From Pseudoalteromonas holothuriae (GTDB lineage: Bacteria > Pseudomonadota > Gammaproteobacteria > Enterobacterales > Alteromonadaceae): DNA of 64,000 nucleotides. The position numbers were made by a program, and so were the translations under genes. A model generated the notes under the pieces. It was not told the origin of the DNA. It made no database searches and saw nothing but the letters and a program-made list of their open reading frames with translations. Location of the stretch: the NCBI RefSeq assembly GCF_945859825.1, contig NZ_CAMAPC010000003.1, positions 62,001 through 126,000 on the forward strand, given 5' to 3'. Shown here piece by piece: positions 48,126-55,769 of this stretch. The first letter of the stretch is position 1, and every line of letters starts with the position of its first letter.

Positions 48126-49382
48126 CTATACGGGGAGTGAATTGTTTTCATTTGCGCTCTGCTGCTTTGGCAACGATGTGGTCCTTAACGTACTATGATG
48201 GAAACCCAAACGAGGATCCCCCCACCACTTCAACGTTTCATCGTACTCTTGCAAAGAAGGCATTTTTACCGTTAGGTTTACGGTGCTATCTGGATAATTG
48301 TATACAGTGATCGTATTAAGGCCTCTATTAGCAGTAAACAGATACTTTTGATCTGAAGAAAGTTGGCACGCATACACTGAATCCAACATGGTCCACCTCG
48401 AGGCCCTTAAAGCACGTAAATGGAAATGGCCATTTGTAAAAATAGAGCCTCTGGTGATGCTATCTACAAACGTTCTCATACGTTGTCTGGTCGCGCCAAG
48501 GCGGGTTAAAAAGTTAGGTCGCTCATCAATCATCCTAAAAGAACTAAAGTCATTCCTATCAATCATTACAATGGTGCCACTTGCGCCATTACAATAAATG
48601 AGTTCTTGTTCAGACAAACATACATCTGAATTGATATGTGCATGCAGATCCTGACCAGCACTCCAGTGTCTTAGCACTTTTCCAGATACCGCATCAATTT
48701 CAAATACATATTCTTTAAATAAGGAAATAGCCCATTCGTGCCAGTCGCCTCCTTGCGGTAAAACCCGAAATGAGAGCGCATAGAACTTATCTTCGGTTGG
48801 GTGGCAAGCAACGTGCCAGCAAGTGGCTGGTAGTTCAACCTTCCTAACCTCTTTAGTATGCATATCTAAAATGCCGACTTCTTTGGCTTCGCCCTCTTCT
48901 GGGTGATCCATTCCACCGTATACCAAATACTTGCCTGAGGCCGTTCTTTTCATCGCATGAGGTACTTTTAGGCCATGCTTAGCAATTACGTTTGCATTGC
49001 TGAGGTCATTAATGTTAATGCTCCATAGGCTTTCACCAATGGCAACGATTACTTCCTCATCACTGACCCACACCGCATGAGTGCTACCCTTGATAGATGA
49101 GTTCGTGCTTTCGTACCACAATGTTGAAACTCTTCCTATTTCCTCCAGTGTGTGGGTATCAAAAAACATCAAATGCTGACCAGTGCTTCCTAGAAAACCA
49201 ACTTTGCCATTTGGACTAACACTAACAGCGTGGCCTCCAGCCATGCCATCATAGTATTTGATGCGATAGTCATATTTCTTTAGCTCAGGGTCATAGTTAA
49301 AAGCGCACATCCCTGCGCGTCCTTCTAGTCCATTAAGCCCATTGCCATCTAAAGCAATGTAAAAAGCATACGGAAACTCCAT
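48126..49382 (-). CDS. Beta-propeller protein of unknown function
   Basis: About 418 residues from ATG 49382 (MEFPYAF), four bases after the stop of the preceding gene; a longer in-frame extension to 49496 would overlap that gene. Repeating units of about 45-60 residues resemble YncE/methylamine-dehydrogenase-type or SMP-30-like propeller blades: VSPNGKVGFLGS, TASGKYLVYGG, CHPTEDKFYAL, LSSDQKYLFTANRG. Several blade starts carry a histidine (GGHAV, STHAVW, VPHAM, CWHVACHP, LHAHIN), which could line one face of the propeller. There is no signal peptide, so it is probably cytoplasmic. It lies between two paralogous genes of unknown function, and this linkage suggests a shared tailoring or cofactor role. 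It could be an enzyme or a scaffold. Confidence 0.8.
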   Translation of the reverse strand: MEFPYAFYIALDGNGLNGLEGRAGMCAFNYDPELKKYDYRIKYYDGMAGGHAVSVSPNGKVGFLGSTGQHLMFFDTHTLEEIGRVSTLWYESTNSSIKGSTHAVWVSDEEVIVAIGESLWSININDLSNANVIAKHGLKVPHAMKRTASGKYLVYGGMDHPEEGEAKEVGILDMHTKEVRKVELPATCWHVACHPTEDKFYALSFRVLPQGGDWHEWAISLFKEYVFEIDAVSGKVLRHWSAGQDLHAHINSDVCLSEQELIYCNGASGTIVMIDRNDFSSFRMIDERPNFLTRLGATRQRMRTFVDSITRGSIFTNGHFHLRALRASRWTMLDSVYACQLSSDQKYLFTANRGLNTITVYNYPDSTVNLTVKMPSLQEYDETLKWWGDPRLGFHHSTLRTTSLPKQQSANENNSLPV

Positions 49383-49386
49383 ATTA

Positions 49387-50316
49387 CTACCGTGCCTCGC
49401 TACAATTATCTCTGCTTGTTTTGTCCACAGTTCTTGGTTTACCAGTTGCGACACTCTCACCTGCATACATCTTAAGCACATTACCCGATGTATCATTCCA
49501 AAAACGGCGGTATGCCCCTCTGGTTAGCCATTCCCTGTACCATTTCCATTTACTCAAACCAAACAACACCATAATTCTTGGCAATGGGAACTCCTGTAAA
49601 GCTGCAAATTCCAGCTTCGTACCCTTGCCATCATCGCTAGGAGATAGTGCAAAATAGCTGTCGTCAATCACTGTTGATGCATTCGGACTACACACTGTTT
49701 TCATCCAATTGATCACTTTCTTATCATGATATTCTTGCAACTCTAGTTTATATACATCTAGTTCATCTTTGCCCAAGAACGCTGAATAGTTTGGTTGTGC
49801 CAACGCCGCAATTCTTTCAATCTGTAATGTAGGGCGACCTTGTTCATCACGTTTGAAAACTTCAGTGTTAATTCCTAATACATCCCTAAAGCAATCACCT
49901 ACTCGGCTGATATCAACACGTTCAACCATTTTCTCGTATGGGATATTGACTATGCGTTCGCCATAAAATTGCACTCGCAGCTCGCGATTGAAATCAATGA
50001 TCCACTTCATTCCTTTTTCTCTAAAAGGAACCTTTTTTAGATTATCAACAACTTCTTCAATCTGAGCTTTACTGTATTCAAAATCTTCTTTTTGAAAAGC
50101 ACTACAATCCAAAGCTATAGGCAAAAGCTTTTGTTTAATAGTGCCTTTTGACAGCATAATTTGAATTGCTTTAAAAATAGCTTTTGGGGATATATCTGAT
50201 AATAAATTACCCATTGGAACAGCTTCATCAGATGCATGCTTAGCGTATAAACTATCTCTTTGCTCTTTGGTTCTTGGATATTCCCAGATATCGGCTGCTT
50301 TTTTTGGGTGACCCAT
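49387..50316 (-). CDS. Unknown protein, larger paralogue of the 47337-48104 product
   Basis: 309 residues. The start is set at ATG 50316 because an excellent AAGGAG site lies six bases upstream; an in-frame start at 50361 is less likely. The C-terminal two thirds match the 47337-48104 protein: YGERIVNIPYEKMVERVDIS, GRPTLQIERIAAL, QPNYSAFLGKDELDVYKLE and WMKTVCSPN. An extra ~70 residues precede this region (WEYPRTKEQRDSLYAKHAS onward). There are no membrane segments and no recognisable catalytic motif. A soluble ligand-binding or lyase-like role within the biosynthetic locus is possible, but no function can be assigned. The gene lies 68 bases after the SRPBCC gene and directly before the propeller gene. 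Confidence 0.8.
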   Translation of the reverse strand: MGHPKKAADIWEYPRTKEQRDSLYAKHASDEAVPMGNLLSDISPKAIFKAIQIMLSKGTIKQKLLPIALDCSAFQKEDFEYSKAQIEEVVDNLKKVPFREKGMKWIIDFNRELRVQFYGERIVNIPYEKMVERVDISRVGDCFRDVLGINTEVFKRDEQGRPTLQIERIAALAQPNYSAFLGKDELDVYKLELQEYHDKKVINWMKTVCSPNASTVIDDSYFALSPSDDGKGTKLEFAALQEFPLPRIMVLFGLSKWKWYREWLTRGAYRRFWNDTSGNVLKMYAGESVATGKPRTVDKTSRDNCSEAR

Positions 50317-50384
50317 GTCATTCTCCTTCGATTCAAAAATGTTCAACCTATTCCTTGACAACTCAGTTGCTACAACATGCAGGC

Positions 50385-50864
50385 TTAGGCGCTTAATTCT
50401 ACTTCTGCCCCTAAAGGCGCTTCATTAAATTGAACGTCTTTACTGAACAACCCAATCAATATTTGTTGCGTTACATCAGTTAGTACTCTGGCTGCAACGG
50501 GGTTTACAATGCTTTCTAGCGAAGGAACCCCGAAATCAAAATCAACAATCAATGCAACTTTCACATCACTGTCTTGTTGCTCAATATGCCAAGCCCCAGT
50601 AAACTCTTCAAAGTCTCCGTCTATCTGTTCAAATTCCAGTTTCAACTCTTCGCGTTTAAACCAGTCTCGCTCGGTCCATTTAAGTAACCCATTACGAAAT
50701 TTTACAACCCAACTGCTTTCTGCTTCTTTCCCTGTTTCTCTATGCATTTCTACGCTAACGACTGTATCAACAAGCGCTGCGTAATGGCGAAAATCTGATA
50801 AGGTATCAAACACATGGTTTGCACTGGTACTCGGTATAACCGCATGGATTTCAACACGTCTCAT
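50385..50864 (-). CDS. SRPBCC/polyketide-cyclase-like (COQ10/START-type) protein
   Basis: 159 residues from ATG 50864 (MRRVEIHAVIP), two bases after the aminotransferase stop. A longer frame to 50921 would overlap that gene and is rejected. The pattern is that of the SRPBCC superfamily: an opening strand, a helix with VFDTLSDFRHYAALVDTV, a run of strands including WTERDWF and FTGAWHIEQQ, and a long C-terminal helix (VARVLTDVTQQILIGLF-like). Members bind hydrophobic ligands or act as cyclases/aromatases. Nothing in the sequence fixes its ligand. In this operon it may shield or reshape an acyl intermediate made by the three enzymes encoded just upstream. Confidence 0.75.
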   Translation of the reverse strand: MRRVEIHAVIPSTSANHVFDTLSDFRHYAALVDTVVSVEMHRETGKEAESSWVVKFRNGLLKWTERDWFKREELKLEFEQIDGDFEEFTGAWHIEQQDSDVKVALIVDFDFGVPSLESIVNPVAARVLTDVTQQILIGLFSKDVQFNEAPLGAEVELSA

Positions 50865-50866
50865 AA

Positions 50867-52159
50867 CTAAATAACTCCAACTGAATTTAAACTTGGGTAT
50901 TTCTCTGCTAATGCAATACAAGCGTTTTCGAAAGCTTCCAATAAAAACACTACATCACTTTGACTCATTACCGCAGAGGGAGTAAAACGTAAAACAGCCC
51001 CAGCATTGAGCGAATAGTTAACAATTAAATGTCTTTCTATCAACTCCGCGATTAACGCTCCAGCAAGACCAGGAGAATAAAGCTCAACTCCTATGAGCAA
51101 AGCAACACCACGAATTTCCTTAACTAAGTGTGGGCAATACTGTGCGACAATATTTTCCAAACCTTCTTGAATTTGCTGACCTAGTACCTCAGCTTTGTAA
51201 ATCAACTCATCATTTTCTATCGCTTCAATAGCTGCTTTGACCGCTGCCATTGCAATTGGCGCACCAGAGAATGTTGAGGTATGAATAAATGGGTCTCGAT
51301 TGAATGCTTTGAATACTTCAGCCGTCGCAACCATCGCTGAAACTGGTACTATGCCACCAGACAACCCTTTTCCGCACAGCATGATATCTGGTGTAACCTG
51401 TTCAAAGTCGGCTCCCCACCATTTACCCAAGCGCCCCATACCAGTTTGAATTTCATCTAAAATGAGCAGCGCATCGTACTGTTCACATAAGCCCTTTACC
51501 GCTGTTAAATAGCCTTTGGGAGGAATACGAACACCACCTTCACCCTGTATCGGCTCCATAATCACTGCAGCTTTAGATCCACTTTTCAACGCTTCTTCCA
51601 ACGCTTCAAGATCGCCAAAACCAACACAACTAACTTCATCCAGTAACGGGCGAAACGGGTTTTGATACACCTCATTCGCCGTCACACTCAAAGCCCCCAT
51701 GGTCTTGCCGTGATAACCATTTTTAGTTGTGATTAGACGTGTTCGACCCAACGTTCGGCATAATTTAATTGCCGCTTCTGTGGCTTCAGCACCAGACCCT
51801 GCAAAGTGCACATGCTGCAAGCCCTTTGGCGCAACATTAATTAGTGCTTGTGCAGCAATCGCTGCAGTTGGTTCTAACAAAATCCGTGATGAGATAGGGT
51901 TAGTTTGAATTTGCTTAATTACCGCTTGCTCTACATGCGGGTGGCGTGCACCGTGGATAAAAACACCGTACCCGCCTGCATTGAGGTATTTTGTACCATT
52001 GGAAGTATTAACCCATACACCTTGAGAACTAACTTCAAGATCAGTGCCAAATACATCAGATATTTTTGCTCTACCCTTAGATAAATGCTGTTTGCACAGT
52101 TGCAAAATATGTTCAAAGTCATCACCTGAGGTTGGTAAAGTATCAGTTCTGTTATCCAT
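50867..52159 (-). CDS. Class III PLP-dependent aminotransferase
   Basis: 430 residues. Fold type I, class III (GABA/ornithine/putrescine aminotransferase family): HFAGSGAEATEAAIKLCR, NGYHGKTMGA, LILDEIQTGMGR with the PLP-contacting Asp235, and CGKGLSGG with the likely Schiff-base Lys264. All key residues are present and the length is normal. Such enzymes move an amino group onto an aldehyde or an omega/beta-keto acid. Next to an aldehyde dehydrogenase and an acyl-CoA dehydrogenase-like gene, it could make an amino acid building block (for example an omega- or beta-amino acid) for the NRPS. The substrate is inference. It starts six bases after the preceding gene. Confidence 0.9.
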   Translation of the reverse strand: MDNRTDTLPTSGDDFEHILQLCKQHLSKGRAKISDVFGTDLEVSSQGVWVNTSNGTKYLNAGGYGVFIHGARHPHVEQAVIKQIQTNPISSRILLEPTAAIAAQALINVAPKGLQHVHFAGSGAEATEAAIKLCRTLGRTRLITTKNGYHGKTMGALSVTANEVYQNPFRPLLDEVSCVGFGDLEALEEALKSGSKAAVIMEPIQGEGGVRIPPKGYLTAVKGLCEQYDALLILDEIQTGMGRLGKWWGADFEQVTPDIMLCGKGLSGGIVPVSAMVATAEVFKAFNRDPFIHTSTFSGAPIAMAAVKAAIEAIENDELIYKAEVLGQQIQEGLENIVAQYCPHLVKEIRGVALLIGVELYSPGLAGALIAELIERHLIVNYSLNAGAVLRFTPSAVMSQSDVVFLLEAFENACIALAEKYPSLNSVGVI

Positions 52160-52165
52160 TGATGA

Positions 52166-53296
52166 TCATTCCATTGTAAGTACGTTGCCTAAAAACCAGC
52201 TGTGTAAGCCTGAAATAGCACTCGCTCTAGAAGGTGGGTGAAAGCTAATAGCCTGAGCTGCTGAGCAAAGATATGAAATTTCAGGAGATTTTATAAAAGC
52301 AATACCACCAAGTAGCTCAACCGACTTAACAATGTTTCGTTGAATCGCACTGGTTACCTGATAACGAGCAATCAATGCATGCGCTAAACATTCATTACGA
52401 TCTAGTCCCTCATCAAGTTCTTTCGCTACTGAATCCAATAGCATAGCCATACTTTTAAGCTCGGTAGCCAGTGCTACACGCGCACTTTCATCGCCTCTAT
52501 TATTTTCAAAAACTCGCTCAACCAAAGACATAGCAACACCCAAATAGCTAGTTGTAAGCAGCAGCTCAAACCAAATAAAACCATAGGTTTGCAGGTCATC
52601 AAGTTTGCCTTTAAACTCCAAACCCAATTCAAAAACCAGATCAGGGTGGACTTCAACATTGTCTAATACCAATGCATTTGACTCCGTGCCCGCCAAAATT
52701 TTGTTTTGCCAAAATGGCTCTACTGATATACCGGCTGATTTTGCAGGAATAAGTGCAACCCCTGTCACACTTGGCTGACCTTCTTTTTCTAGTTTGACAC
52801 TAGCAGTGATAAGATCCATAGATCGCGCCAAGCTGCACGGCTGCTTACGTCCACTAACTAACCAATTTTTACCATCCCAAACAGCCCGCATGGTTGGTTC
52901 TAAAATGCTCTGTCCAGCACGACCTTCTGCAAAAGCTGAACACATGAGTAGTTTATCTCTGGCAATACCATCGAGTAACATCCACTGTGGGCCATCACTG
53001 TTTTGTGACAGCTCTATTAAACTTGCGAGCGAGAATTGATGCATCGTGGTACACAGCGCTAACGATGGCGCTTTAGATGCAACAGCTCTTGTGAGCTTAA
53101 TCATATTTTCAGCGCTCACACCGGCGCCACCAAAATCTGGAGAGATTAACAGCCCAGCACCGCCAGTTTCTTTGTACCAGTTAATACTCGGATTTTGTTC
53201 ACCTTCAAGTACTTCTAATGGCGTTTCATCTAAGCGTTCGTATAAACCTGGTAGATAACGTTCAAGCAAGTCTCTCTCTTGTGCTAACAATTTCAT
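52166..53296 (-). CDS. Acyl-CoA dehydrogenase-like flavoprotein
   Basis: 376 residues. The acyl-CoA dehydrogenase fold shows in LLISPDFGGAGVS near residues 50-62, MCSAFAEGRAGQS (FAD-binding middle domain), WDGKNWLVSGRKQPCS and VALIPAKSAGISVEPFW, then a helical C-terminal domain with VKSVELLGGIAFIKSPEISYL. I do not find the usual catalytic glutamate loop (YxGTxEI type); the C-terminus reads FHPPSRASAISG instead. It may therefore be a carrier-protein-bound dehydrogenase or a flavin monooxygenase-type member (DszC-like branch) and not a beta-oxidation enzyme. Its start overlaps the aldehyde dehydrogenase stop by one base (TAATG), so the two are translationally coupled. Confidence 0.85.
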   Translation of the reverse strand: MKLLAQERDLLERYLPGLYERLDETPLEVLEGEQNPSINWYKETGGAGLLISPDFGGAGVSAENMIKLTRAVASKAPSLALCTTMHQFSLASLIELSQNSDGPQWMLLDGIARDKLLMCSAFAEGRAGQSILEPTMRAVWDGKNWLVSGRKQPCSLARSMDLITASVKLEKEGQPSVTGVALIPAKSAGISVEPFWQNKILAGTESNALVLDNVEVHPDLVFELGLEFKGKLDDLQTYGFIWFELLLTTSYLGVAMSLVERVFENNRGDESARVALATELKSMAMLLDSVAKELDEGLDRNECLAHALIARYQVTSAIQRNIVKSVELLGGIAFIKSPEISYLCSAAQAISFHPPSRASAISGLHSWFLGNVLTME

Positions 53297-54900
53297 TAAA
53301 CATCCTTTTTAGAAGCAACATACTCAAATACAGACTGGCGTGGACGTATGCCATGACCAATACTAACGCCCTGTAAATGTGTCGTTCTTAACATTGGGTA
53401 ATTAAGCTCGCCAAACGGTCCACCTGTAAGGCCTGTACCGCCATGAGTTCCTAAGTATGGAACAAATCCAATATGAGAGTCGTTGATTTTCAGCAAACCA
53501 CCGTTATTTACTCGCTGTACGACTTCCTCAATCGTTTTCTCGTTACTAGTCCAAAAAGAGTTGCGTAATCCATATTCATTACTGTTTATAAATTCAATAA
53601 CCCGACTTAGGCTGACATCATCAGGTTCTGACTCTAAAACAATAAGAGGCAGCAAAGGAAAAAAGGTTTCTTTTCTTACGCACTCAATATCACGTGCGTC
53701 TTTTAAACCTTGAATTTTAACTAACGTGGGAGCAAGGAAAGGTCCAGTTGGAGATTCAGTGCCATCAAGCTCAACTCTGACACCACCAGTTATCACCTCT
53801 GCACCAGCCTTCACGGCATCATCCAAAAACCTAAAAAATTCTTCTGTCCTGAGTACCGGAGACAACAAAACATCTTTTTCTTCTGGTAGGCCAGGCTGTA
53901 TAAAGCTTACCAGCGTATGTAACTTATCAACTAAGCGCTCTACAATAGCTGGGTGGATCAGAGCACACTTCGGCACCATACATATTTGACCAGAACCGAA
54001 GAAGCATTCTGTCAACGCCTCTGCAGCACAGTCTAGATCAGCGTCATGCCAGACCACACAGACATCATTGCCAGCAAGTTCAAGCACTGGTTTTTTCCCT
54101 TTTTGCACTGCTTCCGTGCCAATTTTTATACCACGCTCACTGCTACCAAAGAAGAAAATATCATTCACCAGAGGACTATCCATCCAACGCGACATAATTT
54201 TGCTGGATGTACCACAAACTAAGTTCAAAGTGCCACGAGGTGCGCCAACCTCTTCTAAAATAGGCGCTATAATCTCTCGACAGACATACATGACACCATA
54301 TGAGCAACTTCTTGGCGCTTTCACTACCAGCGCATTTCCAGCGATCAAACAGGCAAGTCCTCCCACAGAGTTTGACGCTGCAGCATTTTGAGGTGGACTA
54401 AGGGTAACAACGCCATCGGCTCTGCGGATCAATTTAAGATCACGAGACCCTATCTGGCATTCTTCGAGAAGTTGCTTACGCCACAAGTTAACAGCATCGC
54501 TATCCGTGCTTTGTAAAATGCCAGACACTTCCCATTCGGCAAGTTTTCGTGGGTGCCCTTCTTCAATTAAAACGTCGATAAACTCCTGTTTACGATCTAA
54601 TACTTCTTGATGGAATCTGGTACCAACTTCCAGCCTTTTTTCTATAGGGAATGTAGACCACTGACTAAAAGCATTTTTTGCCGACTCAAGTGCAAGATCT
54701 AGTTGCTCATCAGATGTAATGTCACACCTGGCTACAACATCAGGATGAGACTCCCCATCATCACGCTTACCTTTTTCCAGGTTGCGTTTTAATTTCAAAC
54801 TCTGAAGTGTGTCAGTTAAGACGGCAGAGGCTTTAATTGTGTATACCCATGAACCAGAAGAAACCTCCTCCCCATTGATATAAGAGTTATAAGATCGCAT
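53296..54900 (-). CDS. Aldehyde dehydrogenase family protein, first gene of the minus-strand locus
   Basis: 534 residues, NAD(P)-dependent aldehyde dehydrogenase fold. The catalytic pair is intact: Glu274 in LELAGND and Cys307 in GSGQICMVPKC, 33 residues apart as in the family. Other signs are VKAPRSCS for the cofactor site, FFFGSSERG, and a C-terminal YLGTHGGTGLTGGPFG. It probably oxidises a fatty or amino aldehyde to an acid, or an acyl-reductase role is possible; the substrate is unknown. The start ATG 54900 is well supported by GGAAGGA six to seven bases upstream. It is the first gene after the divergent intergenic region, so it probably begins the transcript. Confidence 0.9.
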   Translation of the reverse strand: MRSYNSYINGEEVSSGSWVYTIKASAVLTDTLQSLKLKRNLEKGKRDDGESHPDVVARCDITSDEQLDLALESAKNAFSQWSTFPIEKRLEVGTRFHQEVLDRKQEFIDVLIEEGHPRKLAEWEVSGILQSTDSDAVNLWRKQLLEECQIGSRDLKLIRRADGVVTLSPPQNAAASNSVGGLACLIAGNALVVKAPRSCSYGVMYVCREIIAPILEEVGAPRGTLNLVCGTSSKIMSRWMDSPLVNDIFFFGSSERGIKIGTEAVQKGKKPVLELAGNDVCVVWHDADLDCAAEALTECFFGSGQICMVPKCALIHPAIVERLVDKLHTLVSFIQPGLPEEKDVLLSPVLRTEEFFRFLDDAVKAGAEVITGGVRVELDGTESPTGPFLAPTLVKIQGLKDARDIECVRKETFFPLLPLIVLESEPDDVSLSRVIEFINSNEYGLRNSFWTSNEKTIEEVVQRVNNGGLLKINDSHIGFVPYLGTHGGTGLTGGPFGELNYPMLRTTHLQGVSIGHGIRPRQSVFEYVASKKDV

Positions 54901-55171
54901 AAACAGTCCTTCCTTCGACGAAATGAATTTTTTAATAACGCGTATATCCTTATATATATTATAAACAAAATCAACATAATTATTACCAAAAATACAAACA
55001 AGAAACCAAGATCATAGACAACACGCAGGCCAGAACCAAAAAAGAAACAAAACAATAATTTAGTTTTACATCAAAACACCTTTTGGTTAACCTGTGTACC
55101 ACTTACTGCATTTTTATTATGAATTTTAAGCTTATGCTTGCTGAGCAAGGATTTTGTGGAGCACATATGAG
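54901..55171. promoter_or_regulatory. Divergent promoter region between the NRPS locus and the export cassette
   Basis: This 271-base AT-rich gap separates the minus-strand biosynthetic locus from the plus-strand export genes, so promoters for both should be here. On the minus strand a TATAAT occurs at 54963-54958, about 60 bases before the aldehyde dehydrogenase ATG, with a GGAAGGA ribosome site next to the start. No convincing -35 box at 16-18 bases was found, so the exact promoter is uncertain. I see no obvious operator palindrome. Confidence 0.45.
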
Positions 55172-55765
55172 ATGGATTTATTAAACAAGCCTGAACAAAA
55201 AAAACAGTCAAATGGACAATTTCGTCGATACGAAAGGATTAAGCAACTCGATTACAATTATTGTGAATTTATCAATGAATTTAACCATATACCATCACTC
55301 AGTAAGTTCCTTGGAACAATAAGCATACTGGGGAACGGTCGTTTTTGGTACACCCTGATAATATTGCAACCTATAATATCAGGGGTTGACGGACTGTTAA
55401 CGTCAGCGCTGATGTTGTTAACGGGGTTAATAACATTAGTGCTATACCTCTGGATCAAGAAACAATTTCAGCGAGAACGCCCTTTCATTACAATTCCCGA
55501 CCTCAAGATTACTGAATCGGCCATTGACTTGTACAGTTTTCCTTCTGGTCATACCATGCACTCTATTTGTTTCAGCATCATTCTTATGTCCAGTAACTTA
55601 TGGTGGGGTCTCTTGGTTATTCCTTTTACAGTGCTAGTGAGTATATCTAGGGTTGTATTGGGTCTGCATTACCCATCTGACGTTATCGTCGGCGCTTTTA
55701 TTGGTGCCAGCGTAGCGACGATTTCTCTTTATTTGATGCACTTGGGCATATTCACAGGAATGTAA
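55172..55765 (+). CDS. PAP2-family membrane phosphatase
   Basis: 197 residues from ATG 55172; an in-frame TTG at 55154 is the alternative, but GGAG at 55158-55161 favours the ATG. The three PAP2 phosphatase motifs are all present: KKQFQRERP, FPSGHTMH and SRVVLGLHYPSD, including the catalytic histidines. Several hydrophobic segments mark it as an integral inner-membrane protein. The family removes phosphate from lipid phosphates such as undecaprenyl pyrophosphate or phosphatidic acid. It stands first in a four-gene cassette four bases ahead of the MMPL gene. It may handle a lipid carrier, or a phosphorylated product, during export. Confidence 0.9.
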   Translation: MDLLNKPEQKKQSNGQFRRYERIKQLDYNYCEFINEFNHIPSLSKFLGTISILGNGRFWYTLIILQPIISGVDGLLTSALMLLTGLITLVLYLWIKKQFQRERPFITIPDLKITESAIDLYSFPSGHTMHSICFSIILMSSNLWWGLLVIPFTVLVSISRVVLGLHYPSDVIVGAFIGASVATISLYLMHLGIFTGM

Positions 55766-55769
55766 AGCA

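Noticed and set aside
49383..49496. Upstream extension of the propeller gene to 49496
   Set aside because: It would overlap the preceding gene by over 100 bases. The extension (MIHRVMCLRC...) does not resemble a propeller start, and ATG 49382 has a plausible ribosome site.
50317..50361. Upstream start at 50361 for the larger paralogue
   Set aside because: A strong AAGGAG lies six bases before the in-frame ATG at 50316, within the would-be coding sequence.
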